The notes below the pieces were generated by a model. It saw only the letters and a program-made list of their open reading frames with translations. It was not told where the DNA came from and did not search any database. From NCBI GenBank assembly GCA_022510405.1, contig JAFLTP010000013.1, forward strand, positions 22,925-86,924: DNA of 64,000 bases. The letters run 5' to 3'. The stretch comes from Muribaculaceae bacterium. GTDB lineage: Bacteria > Bacteroidota > Bacteroidia > Bacteroidales > Muribaculaceae. A program made the translations under genes and the position numbers. Positions 9,061 to 17,961 of the stretch are shown one piece after another (positions within the stretch are counted from its first letter, which is position 1; every line of letters starts with the position of its first letter).

Positions 9061-9834
9061 CGCAACTAAAGCATTTTTCATTTTTCTTTCCCCACCCCAA
9101 GCCCCAAAGTGCTGCACATCCTTGACTCTTCCTCCTTCCATCCTTACTTTATTCCCGAACTGACCGCATCCTGATGAGCCAGTTGTCATTCATCCTTGAT
9201 GCCTCAGGGACCCCAACCCCGTTGCATCTCCGAATCACATTCCATCCGGCAACATCTGTCTGCCTGGTTTCCGTCAGTTCCGGAGAAGAATGATAATCTT
9301 CACAAAGGGAGATATCCCATTGCTTGTTTTATCATACTTCTTTTTCCCGGACTTCTGCAGTTCAGGAATACAGTCATGCTTACAGGCTCCATGGCAAGGA
9401 TCCTTACCGCACTTTGCCGAAAAAGGAATTTCTATGACGTGTGAAAATCCTTACCGCCCTGCGATGGATTTTGATACGCCCATAAGCCCTTTTACCGTCG
9501 GTTTTGGATTTCATCTTTCCTCCTTCCCTCTCAATGTGGTCTGCATATTCCGATAGGTCACCAAGGCGATTTCGCTCCTTCAACTCAGGGCGAGGGGGGC
9601 AATGTAGACACATAAAAGGGGCGAATTTGCCCCTTTTAACCCCTATTTCTCTAACCTTCAAACAATTAAAATCTCTTTTCAAGGGATTTTTAAAATTATT
9701 TGAAGGATGCACTGTTAAATTTCATTTAACAGCGGACTCTTTTCTCTTATTTTTCAAGGATTTCAGACGCTCTTAACGTCTTTTCCAATTTTCCTTTCTG
9801 AAGTCATTTTTGCGGTGTTTTAATTATCGATAAA
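9061..9834. other. 774-bp non-coding stretch before the tape measure gene
   Basis: No convincing gene is seen. The first half is pyrimidine-rich on the plus strand (CCCACCCCAAGCCCC). Two perfect hairpins are visible. AAAAGGGGC/GCCCCTTTT (9614-9637) has a 6-nt loop and could terminate in either direction. CTGTTAAAT/ATTTAACAG (9712-9732) has a 3-nt loop. A basic 102-codon minus-strand frame (9404-9712) exists but lacks recognisable features. Confidence 0.5.
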
Positions 9835-12800
9835 ATGGCAGATTATTCAACAACCGCAAGTGTTGTCCTTACCGTGAACGGACAACAGGCAAAGAAAATG
9901 CTTGCCGACCTTCAGAAGCAATCCGAGGAACTGGGAAAGAAAATTAAAGCAGCTACCGATGCTCATGATGATAAGGCTCTTAAGAAATATAAAGCAGAAT
10001 TGCGAAACGTCAATCGTATGATGGATCAGATTAAGAATTCCGGACAAAAGGTTGACGCAGTTCTGCAACGTCTTGACAAGGCAACTCCCAAGGAACTCAA
10101 TAAGGCTCTGGTTGAATTGAAACGTCAACTGAATGGGATTGAAAGAGGGTCTGATGCATGGAATAAACAGATAGCAAAAATCAAACAGGTTAAAGCACAG
10201 ATTGCGGAACTTAATGCAGAAATGAAAGTTCAGCAGTCTTGGACACAACGTCTGGCATCAAAATTTAATGAATTCGGCGCAAGTTTGATGGCAGCTGTCG
10301 CAGGACTTACAGGCCTTGTATTGGCAGGGAAAAAGGCTGTATCAGAGTTTGCACAGATGGACGAAGCCATGGCGAACACCCAAAAATTTACGGGGATGAC
10401 GGTTGACCAAGTCCGTGATTTGAATGAGGAATTCAAACAGATGGATACCCGTACAACCAGGGATAAACTTAATGAACTCGCCCAGGAAGCCGGTCGACTT
10501 GGCAAAACTTCCAAGGAGGATATAATGGGGTATGTTCAAGCCGCCGATATCCTTAATGTGGCACTATCTGACCTTGGAGACGGTGCAACCCAAAAGATTG
10601 CAAAGCTTTCTAATATCTTCGGGGTGGAAGAAACGGAAGGAACCTATAATGCAATGGTTAAAATAGGTTCCGTCATTAACGTTCTGTCTCAAAATAGTAC
10701 TGCTTCAAAACCTTATCTCGTTGAATTCACTAACCGTCTGGCTGGTGTGGGGAACCAAGCCAATATGACAATTCAACAAATTGTAGGTCTCGGAGCGGTT
10801 CTTGATGCCAACGCACAAAAGGTGGAAGCTTCGGCGACTGCCATTTCGCAGGTTTTGACCCGTATGTATACTGATCCGTCAAAATATGCACGTGTGGCCG
10901 GTCTTGATGTTGAAAATTTTGCCAATCTTCTTAAGACAGATGCCAACGAAGCGTTGCTCCAGTTCCTTGAGGCTCTTAATAAAGCGGGCAATATGGATGT
11001 GTTGGCTCCTATGTTCAAGGATATGGGCGAATCCGGAGCAAGGGCTATTGCCGCCATGTCAACTCTCGCAAGTAAGATTGATGATGTGAGATGGCAGCAA
11101 CAAAACGCTAACAAGGCTTTTGAAGAAGGAACTTCCGTACTCCATGAATATGAAATTTTCAACAACACTGCTCAGGCTTCTATCGATAAGGCAAGGAAAC
11201 GAATTCAGGAATTAAGCATTGAATTGGGTGAGAAACTGATGCCTATTATGTCTCATGTAATGTCTTCAGGAACTTTCACTCTCAAACTGTTGAACAACCT
11301 TGTTGACTTTACTTCCAAGTATTGGAGGGAACTAGTTACAATAACTGCTGCTATTTCAGCTTATTCAGTTGTTGTAAACTTGGCGACAATAAAAACAAAA
11401 GCCTTTGCAGGTGCACAAGCTATCGCGAATGGTGCATTAAAGGCTTTCAATCTTTTGATAAAAACGAACCCATTAGGGTTATTGATCTCTGCTCTAACGG
11501 CAGCTGCTACGGCATTCATGCTCTTTAAATCTAAAACCGCTGAAGCAAGGAAAGAAATTGAAGCTTCTAAAAAGACTCATGATGAATGGCTTAAAGGATT
11601 AACAGATCTTACGGATAAAATGGATTCTAATTCCAAACATCAAATTTCTGTTTTAGATAGAGTTTATTCCGCAGCAACCAATGTGGCCAATTCTACAGAA
11701 AAAAGAAGACTTGAAGCTCAACGATTGATTGACCAATATCCGGAATATTTCGGAAAAATGACTACTGAACAGATAATGTTGGGTGATGCTAAGACAGCAT
11801 ATGACCAATTAAGGGAATCCATTTTGGAAGTGGCAAAGGCCAAAGCAGCTGAAGCTAAAATTCAGGAAAACCAAAGTATGGCCATTGATATAGAAATGGA
11901 AAACAAAGAACTTGAGAAGCAAAGAAACCTACAGTCTGCAAGAGTGGCTGGTGCTCAAATGGCTTATGATACTACTAAAAGGAATTTCGATTCTAAACAT
12001 AGCAATTATTTTTCTAGAACTTTTGGATCTACAGCGGAAGATAGAAAGAATTTGGCCAACACTAAATTAGATTTGGACAATGCTAATAAGGATCTTATTG
12101 AGATAGATGAGAAATTAGAACAAAATAAGGAGAAACTTAAAAATATTGAATCAAAGAACGAAGAGTTATATAATATTGCTTCCAAACATTCCAACACATC
12201 CGTTTTAGACCAAAGTCCAATTATTACTCAAGTTTCCTCTGAAGACAGTAATATTTCTAAGGATCGTTTCGCCGCTGAAAAGGAATGGAGGGAGAAGGCA
12301 GAAGCTGAAGCCCGAATTGCTTACAGAACCGGCCAGATGGACTATATCCAATATACCCAAAGAATGGATGTGATTGCGGAACAGTTCTATCAAAAACAAC
12401 TCGAACATGCTGATCTTTCCGAAAATGAAAGATTGAAAATTCAGGCTGCTTATCTTGATGCACAAACTAAAAAACAAGAAGATTGGCAGAAGGCAACTAT
12501 CGAGGCTGAGAATGTTTCATATGCATTCCGGAAAAGCCAGTTGATTCAATTCTATATTGATGGAAAGATTGAGAAAGAGACTTATGATATCCAAATTGAG
12601 GAATTGGAAATGGAACATCAGAGGCAACTTATCCGACTCACCAAGGAGGGGACAAAAGAAAGGATCCAAGCGGAACAGCAATTGCAGAATATGCAGTTTG
12701 CTCAGGTTCAGAAACGGAAAAAGGAAATTGAGAGTCTTATGAACCAAATCAAGGATTCTTATTTCGGTCTCAATGAGTCGGAACGCCAGGAAGGCTATGA

Positions 12801-13869
12801 CAAAGAGATGGCCGCTCTTGATACCGTATATGACAAGGAAGTTGCGGCCGCTCAAGGAAATGCGGAGGAGTTGACAAGAATTGAGGAAGCAAAGCAACTT
12901 GCTATCCTGGCCATTAAGAAAAAATATGGGAAAATCAGCGAGGATGAATATAAAAATTCTTTTGAAACTGCCATAGATAAATCCGTGGATTGGCTTAATT
13001 CGGAAGGTGGCCAAGCCCTGACCGGAGCGATGGGCAATGTGGTTTCCGGTATGTCGGCGATATTCTCTCAACTCTCCTCTTATATTCAAGCGGATCTTGA
13101 TCTGCAGACTGCAGCTATTGAAAAGAGATATGACAAAGAAGTGGAAAAGGCTGAAGGGAACACTTATCGCATCAAGAAACTTGAAAAGCAGAAAGAAGAT
13201 GAGATAGCCAAGGTAAAGGACGAGGCAAACAGGAAAATGTTTGCAATGCAGGTTATCCAGGCTGTGGCACAGACTGCTCAGAACGCTTTGAATGCATATG
13301 GTTCTGCGGCGGCTGTACCCGTGGTTGGTTACATTTTGGCCCCGATAGCCGCTGCCATGGCTGTTGCGGCCGGAGCAATCCAGGTGGCATCGATCAAGAA
13401 GCAACAACAGGCGGCAGCTGCTCAAGGTTACGCTGAAGGCGGCTTCACTCCTAAAGGTGGGAAATATGAAGAAGTGGGGGTTGTGCATGCTGGGGAATGG
13501 GTAGCATCCCAGGAACTGGTAAACAACCCGAAGACACGGCCTATTCTTGAGGCTCTTGACTATGCACAGCGTACAAACACTATAGGTTCTATTTCAGCGA
13601 AAGATGTCTCAAGAAGCATCACGGCTCCTATGGTGCTCGCCCATGGAGGCGCAACATCCCAACCGAATGTCATTGTCAATATGCCAGACAATTCTTCCAA
13701 CAATGAGTTGAACGATACCTTGGGTAAACTTAACAGAAGACTTGATGAACCTTTTGTTACTGTCAATTCGGTTACAGGGGATGAAGGCTATGAACAGGCC
13801 AAAGACAAGTACAACAGGCTCATCAAAAATAAATCACCGAAATCCAAGAAACCAAAATCCAGTAAGTAA
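9835..13869 (+). CDS. phage tail tape measure protein
   Basis: At 1344 aa this is the longest gene of the prophage, as expected for the protein that sets tail length. Residues 1-130 are coiled coil. A hydrophobic segment lies near residues 145-165. The core at about 180-470 (MANTQKFTGMTVDQVRDL) matches the TP901-type tape measure domain. Further membrane-like segments at about 495-560 (TNPLGLLISALTAAATAF) may help DNA cross the inner membrane. Long Lys/Glu-rich coiled coils run to about 1090, followed by an Ala/Gly-rich helical region and a charged tail. It abuts the next gene by 2 bp. The call is secure at family level. Confidence 0.9.
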   Translation: MADYSTTASVVLTVNGQQAKKMLADLQKQSEELGKKIKAATDAHDDKALKKYKAELRNVNRMMDQIKNSGQKVDAVLQRLDKATPKELNKALVELKRQLNGIERGSDAWNKQIAKIKQVKAQIAELNAEMKVQQSWTQRLASKFNEFGASLMAAVAGLTGLVLAGKKAVSEFAQMDEAMANTQKFTGMTVDQVRDLNEEFKQMDTRTTRDKLNELAQEAGRLGKTSKEDIMGYVQAADILNVALSDLGDGATQKIAKLSNIFGVEETEGTYNAMVKIGSVINVLSQNSTASKPYLVEFTNRLAGVGNQANMTIQQIVGLGAVLDANAQKVEASATAISQVLTRMYTDPSKYARVAGLDVENFANLLKTDANEALLQFLEALNKAGNMDVLAPMFKDMGESGARAIAAMSTLASKIDDVRWQQQNANKAFEEGTSVLHEYEIFNNTAQASIDKARKRIQELSIELGEKLMPIMSHVMSSGTFTLKLLNNLVDFTSKYWRELVTITAAISAYSVVVNLATIKTKAFAGAQAIANGALKAFNLLIKTNPLGLLISALTAAATAFMLFKSKTAEARKEIEASKKTHDEWLKGLTDLTDKMDSNSKHQISVLDRVYSAATNVANSTEKRRLEAQRLIDQYPEYFGKMTTEQIMLGDAKTAYDQLRESILEVAKAKAAEAKIQENQSMAIDIEMENKELEKQRNLQSARVAGAQMAYDTTKRNFDSKHSNYFSRTFGSTAEDRKNLANTKLDLDNANKDLIEIDEKLEQNKEKLKNIESKNEELYNIASKHSNTSVLDQSPIITQVSSEDSNISKDRFAAEKEWREKAEAEARIAYRTGQMDYIQYTQRMDVIAEQFYQKQLEHADLSENERLKIQAAYLDAQTKKQEDWQKATIEAENVSYAFRKSQLIQFYIDGKIEKETYDIQIEELEMEHQRQLIRLTKEGTKERIQAEQQLQNMQFAQVQKRKKEIESLMNQIKDSYFGLNESERQEGYDKEMAALDTVYDKEVAAAQGNAEELTRIEEAKQLAILAIKKKYGKISEDEYKNSFETAIDKSVDWLNSEGGQALTGAMGNVVSGMSAIFSQLSSYIQADLDLQTAAIEKRYDKEVEKAEGNTYRIKKLEKQKEDEIAKVKDEANRKMFAMQVIQAVAQTAQNALNAYGSAAAVPVVGYILAPIAAAMAVAAGAIQVASIKKQQQAAAAQGYAEGGFTPKGGKYEEVGVVHAGEWVASQELVNNPKTRPILEALDYAQRTNTIGSISAKDVSRSITAPMVLAHGGATSQPNVIVNMPDNSSNNELNDTLGKLNRRLDEPFVTVNSVTGDEGYEQAKDKYNRLIKNKSPKSKKPKSSK

Positions 13870-13871
13870 CC

Positions 13872-15677
13872 ATGGTAATATCTGTCAACGGTCATCCTCT
13901 CGCTCTCAAGAAAGGATCATCTTTTGAATACATATCGGAAAACAGACTCTTTTCCGGAAGCGATGCATATACGCTGTCAATCACTTTCCCACTCAAGGAT
14001 TGCCCGCAGAACATTGAAATCTTCGGCCATATCAACCGTAAGGATGTTTCTCTCGGAAAGATTATCTTTGATTGTGAGATTCGTGACAAAACATTCTATA
14101 AATTCGGTTCTCTTACTGTAGTGGAGATTTCGGAATCGGAAGTAAAGTGCCAGTTCCTTGAGGGAAGATCCGAAACAAACTATGACAAGACCTTTGATAA
14201 GGTATACATCAATGAACTTAATTTGGGACAACCTGAGATTTTCCTTCCTTCTCAGATAGCGCCGGGAGACGCTTTCAGCCCATCATACAATGACAATAAA
14301 TACGTGGCTTTGCCCTGGGTGAACAATAATTCCGATTCCGGAATGCCACATAATTTCGTCGACCTTCATGTGATAGAGGATTATGAACACATGAATTATT
14401 ATACCTGGGCTGAAGATACAAAAGACTTGACTTGGCAGCCATACCTGATCCATATAATAAAAATGATAGGGAAGGAGATAAATTACGATATCGATCTTTC
14501 TTCTCTTGAAAAGGATATAAACAGCAGGTATCTACTCATCTGTAACACTCTTCCCGGTTCTTGGGATATCCATGAATTTGCACGTGCCCTTCCTCATTGG
14601 ACAGTTGATGAATTCTTCACTAAACTTGAATTGTTTCTTGGAGGAGAATTCACAATTGACCATAGGAACAAAAAGATAAGATTTGATTTCACTAAAGATA
14701 TACTTCAAAATTTATCTCCTGTTGAAATAGACAAGGTGGTGAAAGAATTCTCATCACAGATTGATTCCGATGAATCAAACTGTGAATATATCGATGTGAA
14801 GAATCTTGCCTATAATTCTGATGATTCACAGGCATGGAAATATTATTCCTGTGATTGGTTTGTTAAGGAAAGGATCAAAAGTGTGGTGACATACGCCACA
14901 ATCTCAGAATTGATATCCGAAAACAGATGGATGTCAACATGGAGAAACACAACGACCAGACGTAATACAAACTTTAATAAATTGCTATATGCCGAAGATG
15001 TCGATACTTATTTTATTATAAGAACCCTATCTGGCAAGAAAGTTGGAGAGATCAACGGTAATGATATAATAGATTATAAATGCATATTGCAACCGGTCAA
15101 TATTTTCGGAGAAAGGATTGTCAATGAGTCGGAAGATGCAAATGAAGAAGAGATAGAGTTCATGCCGGTATCGATTGATTATACTGATGATGCTTACGGA
15201 TGGTGTATATTTTTAAATGTTGGCGCATTTGATGAGACCTCTAATCATTACCTTGATATTCCAAGTTCTGATATGACCGGGACTCAGTCTTCTCTCTTGG
15301 CAGGATCCAAAGACTCCAATTCCGAATATTATGACAAGATCTATCTTGGTTGGTGGCCCGGTGTTACCAGAACAGATGCCAAGATGCCTTATCCTATAGT
15401 GGATAGTATAGAGGTTAAGGATGATTGGAGCCGACATACAACATGGAGTTGTTTCAATATGAGATTGACAGGTGCCGGTTCATCACACTCCATCATCCAT
15501 AAAATAGACCCGAAAAGAAAGGTTTCTTTCAAGTTTCTTGCTGACACTATTCCGGATGTTCGGGCGGTATTCTTTATCCGTGGGAAAAGATACATATGCG
15601 AGAAGATAACGGCTACCTTCAGGGAGTCCGGGATGTCACAGCTCCTCAAAGGCGATTTCTACCAAATCATCGATTAA
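13872..15677 (+). CDS. phage tail-associated protein (distal tail/baseplate-like)
   Basis: The 601-aa protein starts 2 bp after the tape measure gene, the standard place for a distal tail or baseplate hub protein. It opens with short beta segments (MVISVNGHPLALKKGSSF, RLFSGSDAYTLSITFPL) of the kind seen in Bacteroidales phage tail proteins. No protease or lysozyme motif is visible. An AT-rich spacer with an 8-bp tandem repeat follows, so it closes the late operon. Role is assigned by position and general look. Confidence 0.6.
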   Translation: MVISVNGHPLALKKGSSFEYISENRLFSGSDAYTLSITFPLKDCPQNIEIFGHINRKDVSLGKIIFDCEIRDKTFYKFGSLTVVEISESEVKCQFLEGRSETNYDKTFDKVYINELNLGQPEIFLPSQIAPGDAFSPSYNDNKYVALPWVNNNSDSGMPHNFVDLHVIEDYEHMNYYTWAEDTKDLTWQPYLIHIIKMIGKEINYDIDLSSLEKDINSRYLLICNTLPGSWDIHEFARALPHWTVDEFFTKLELFLGGEFTIDHRNKKIRFDFTKDILQNLSPVEIDKVVKEFSSQIDSDESNCEYIDVKNLAYNSDDSQAWKYYSCDWFVKERIKSVVTYATISELISENRWMSTWRNTTTRRNTNFNKLLYAEDVDTYFIIRTLSGKKVGEINGNDIIDYKCILQPVNIFGERIVNESEDANEEEIEFMPVSIDYTDDAYGWCIFLNVGAFDETSNHYLDIPSSDMTGTQSSLLAGSKDSNSEYYDKIYLGWWPGVTRTDAKMPYPIVDSIEVKDDWSRHTTWSCFNMRLTGAGSSHSIIHKIDPKRKVSFKFLADTIPDVRAVFFIRGKRYICEKITATFRESGMSQLLKGDFYQIID

Positions 15678-15716
15678 ATTCTGTTTAGAATTTTAAAATT
15701 TATAGGTTAATTTGCA

Positions 15717-15740
15717 CTTAGTAACTTAGTAACTTATTAA
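15717..15740 (+). repeat. 8-bp tandem repeat upstream of the exonuclease gene
   Basis: Three units ACTTAGTA, ACTTAGTA, ACTTATTA lie directly before the start codon at 15744. The spacer also contains TTAATTTGC, close to a Bacteroidota -7 element. It may be part of a promoter for the non-structural genes. Confidence 0.4.
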
Positions 15741-15743
15741 CCT

Positions 15744-16958
15744 ATGAGAATCCTGAAAGACTTTTGTGCCATCGACTTCGAAACTATGACTCCGAAAAGA
15801 ACCAGCGCCTGTTCTATCGGAATGGCCAAAGTGAGAGATGGCAAGATTGTGGAAACATTCCATTCTTTGATTAAACCGGTGCCGGACGATAGCAATAGAA
15901 CTAACACTTTTGTCCATGGGATAACACATGAAATGGTAGAAGACGCACCGACCTTTGACAAGATCTGGGATAGGGTGCAATCTTTGATTGAAGAATTTCC
16001 ATTAGTGGCTCATAATTCGGAATTTGATAAATCTGTTTTCTCGAATCTACTGAATCATTATAATCTTGCGAATCCGGATTTTTTTGAATTCCAATGTACA
16101 TACAAATTGACAGGTCTTAAACTTGAACTGGCATGCCAAGCCTATGATATCGATACAGAAACTCATCATAACGCAGAAAAAGATGCTGTTATGTGTGCAA
16201 AGGTTTATTTGAAAGTCAGTGAAAAGGATCCGGATAAATTCTTCCTTTGTGATTTTTTTGAAGAGCCGACAAAAAAATCAAAAAGATCTCTTGATAAAAA
16301 GGCATTGAATAAAATAGAAGATTCTGAAATCTCAAATAAAAACACTCCTTTCTACAACCAAAAGATAGTGATAACAGGTGTATTCCTGAATTATCCTGAT
16401 AGAAATGAACTCGCTCAGACTCTTCAAAACTATGGTGCAAGTGTTGTTGGTTCCATTTCAAGCAAAACAAATATCGTTATAGTTGGAGCAGATGCAGGAC
16501 CTTCAAAACTAAGAAAAATAGATGATTTCAATGCAAAAGGAGCTAATATCAGGATTATCCGTGAAAAGGAACTGAAAGAAATATTAGATAAGGCTGATTC
16601 TGAATCAGTGGTTTTGGATACTAACTCCAAACAAAATGAACAACCACAAGAAGATAAAGAAGAATGGACTCCGGAATCATTTGAAGGGAAAAAAGTTGTT
16701 GTGGGCGGTAATTTTAATTCATTTGAATCTGTAGAAGATATTATTACCTTATTAGCAATGATGGGGAATCCAGCATCTAAAAGATTTTCAAAGGATACTA
16801 AAATTGCTTTATTAGCATATGATTTTCCAGATTCTTTTGACGATAAATTAATTGAATATGGCAGTGGCGGAAGAATTAAAATAATGTGGGAAAAAGAATT
16901 TGTCGATTATCTTCTTAAATATCACCCAGAATTTGTCAATGTTAATAAAAAATATTAG
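15744..16958 (+). CDS. DnaQ-like 3'-5' exonuclease with C-terminal BRCT domains
   Basis: Residues 1-165 carry the DEDDh exonuclease motifs: ExoI AIDFET (Asp11, Glu13), ExoII HNSEFD and ExoIII HNAEKDAVMCA. A basic linker follows (KKSKRSLDKKALNK). Residues about 205-290 form a BRCT domain of the NAD-ligase type (QKIVITGVF...GASVVGSISSKTNIVIVG). A second, weaker BRCT-like domain covers about 310-400. Such proteins trim or proofread 3' ends and dock on DNA repair complexes. In a prophage it may act in replication or recombination, or be a host-derived passenger. It is transcribed after the tail operon from its own spacer. Confidence 0.8.
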   Translation: MRILKDFCAIDFETMTPKRTSACSIGMAKVRDGKIVETFHSLIKPVPDDSNRTNTFVHGITHEMVEDAPTFDKIWDRVQSLIEEFPLVAHNSEFDKSVFSNLLNHYNLANPDFFEFQCTYKLTGLKLELACQAYDIDTETHHNAEKDAVMCAKVYLKVSEKDPDKFFLCDFFEEPTKKSKRSLDKKALNKIEDSEISNKNTPFYNQKIVITGVFLNYPDRNELAQTLQNYGASVVGSISSKTNIVIVGADAGPSKLRKIDDFNAKGANIRIIREKELKEILDKADSESVVLDTNSKQNEQPQEDKEEWTPESFEGKKVVVGGNFNSFESVEDIITLLAMMGNPASKRFSKDTKIALLAYDFPDSFDDKLIEYGSGGRIKIMWEKEFVDYLLKYHPEFVNVNKKY

Positions 16959-16960
16959 TT

Positions 16961-17160
16961 TTGCAATGCTCTAACAAATGGAAGTAGTCTTCCCCGGCGG
17001 GTGCGGAATCGCCCGGCATTGCAAGGGCTATTTTTATACCCTTTCTTAGAAAGTACTTTTTTTGAAATATAGTCAGCTGACACAGGCTGTCAATCCGAAC
17101 AATAATGCACCCTTTGGGTAAGCACCATTTGTTAGAGCAACGGATTGGCAGCTTTTTTTG
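16961..17160 (+). ncRNA. structured non-coding stretch with repeats and terminator
   Basis: Several exact pairings occur in 200 bp. TTGCAATGC (16961-16969) pairs with GCATTGCAA (17016-17024). GGAAG/CTTCC forms a small hairpin at 16980-16993. GCTGTCAATCCG (17086-17097) pairs with CGGATTGGCAGC (17141-17152), followed by seven T, which is terminator-like. The 14-mer TGCTCTAACAAATG occurs at 16967 (+), inverted at 17126-17139 and again at 17200 (+). It pairs with its inverted copy and so competes with the first stem. A trans-acting or attenuator RNA upstream of the antirepressor is the simplest reading. The strand is inferred from the T run. Confidence 0.45.
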
Positions 17161-17218
17161 TTGTCTCCAAAAACCGGACCGGCAGCCGGACGCCTGCCTT
17201 GCTCTAACAAATGATGCT

Positions 17219-17446
17219 ATGAAAGCAAAAACAATTCTTTCAGCGGTATTCACCGCTATCTGCTGGATCTCCCTCTGTCTCGACTGGGATATCCTCATGT
17301 ATCTTACCGGCTTAATCGCCTTAGTTCTTATCGGTCTCGATGACCTTAAGGTCAATTTCCGTGAAATGACGGAAAAATTCCGTCAATTTTCCGTCAAAAA
17401 TTCCGTCACTTCAGCTCCATCGAGAAAGGAGGTGGTGAAAGCATGA
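17219..17446 (+). CDS. small membrane protein preceding antirepressor
   Basis: The chosen start at 17219 (MKAKTILSAVFTAICW) avoids a long N-terminal extension that would be translated out of the structured repeat region. The 75-aa product has two hydrophobic segments, about residues 5-18 and 24-40 (MYLTGLIALVLIG), followed by a charged helix. It is coupled by ATGA to the antirepressor gene, so both are probably made from one lysogeny-control transcript. The family is not recognised. Confidence 0.55.
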   Translation: MKAKTILSAVFTAICWISLCLDWDILMYLTGLIALVLIGLDDLKVNFREMTEKFRQFSVKNSVTSAPSRKEVVKA

Positions 17447-17961
17447 AGATTTCCATCATGAAAATTAACGATACGGAAATCTTTGCCGAATCCACCGAAA
17501 ACGGAATTTTCGTTCCTATCAAACCTATTTGCATAGCAATCGGAGTAGCCTATGAAAGGCAATATACCAAAATCCAAGAGGATGAAATTTTGAGTTCAGT
17601 TATTACCCTCAGGGTAACAACAGGAGCAGATGAGAAGCAATATGAAATTGTATGCTTACCGCTCATGTATATCTACGGATGGTTATTCACGATCAATCCG
17701 AAGAACGTCGCTCCGGAAGCAAAAGAGACTGTGACAAGATATCGCATGGAATGTTATCAGACCCTCTATCGACATTTCGAGAGCCTGAGAAACAAAACAC
17801 TATTGGAGCGGGAAACCGAAGCGAAGCTCCTTGAAGAGGAAGCACATATCGAGGAAGAAGAAAAGTCTCTCCGGACTCGCAAGAAAGAAATCGATATTGA
17901 GTTGGCCACACTTCAGCAGCAACGCCTCAATCCCAACAAATCCCTATTCGATTCCATCTGA
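17443..17961 (+). CDS. phage antirepressor, P22_AR N-terminal type
   Basis: Residues about 5-115 match the P22_AR_N / AntA-like fold: an N-terminal beta segment with VPIKPICIAIGVAYERQYTKI and CLPLMYIYGWLFTI, then KETVTRYRMECYQTLYRHF. Residues 120-165 are a Glu-rich coiled coil. Antirepressors bind and inactivate phage repressors to allow induction. Here it is coupled to a small membrane protein. Its 3' end overlaps the 3' end of the convergent integrase gene by 18 bp, so transcription of one can interfere with the other. Confidence 0.8.
   Translation: MKISIMKINDTEIFAESTENGIFVPIKPICIAIGVAYERQYTKIQEDEILSSVITLRVTTGADEKQYEIVCLPLMYIYGWLFTINPKNVAPEAKETVTRYRMECYQTLYRHFESLRNKTLLERETEAKLLEEEAHIEEEEKSLRTRKKEIDIELATLQQQRLNPNKSLFDSI

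Noticed and set aside
9404..9712. 102-codon basic minus-strand frame before the tape measure gene
   Set aside because: It starts next to a perfect terminator-like hairpin and reads through it; no recognisable domain. Kept only as a note in the spacer entry.
12517..13488. 323-codon minus-strand frame inside the tape measure gene
   Set aside because: It is antisense to a well-supported long coding sequence and has Phe/Leu/Ser-rich composition typical of reverse-strand shadows.
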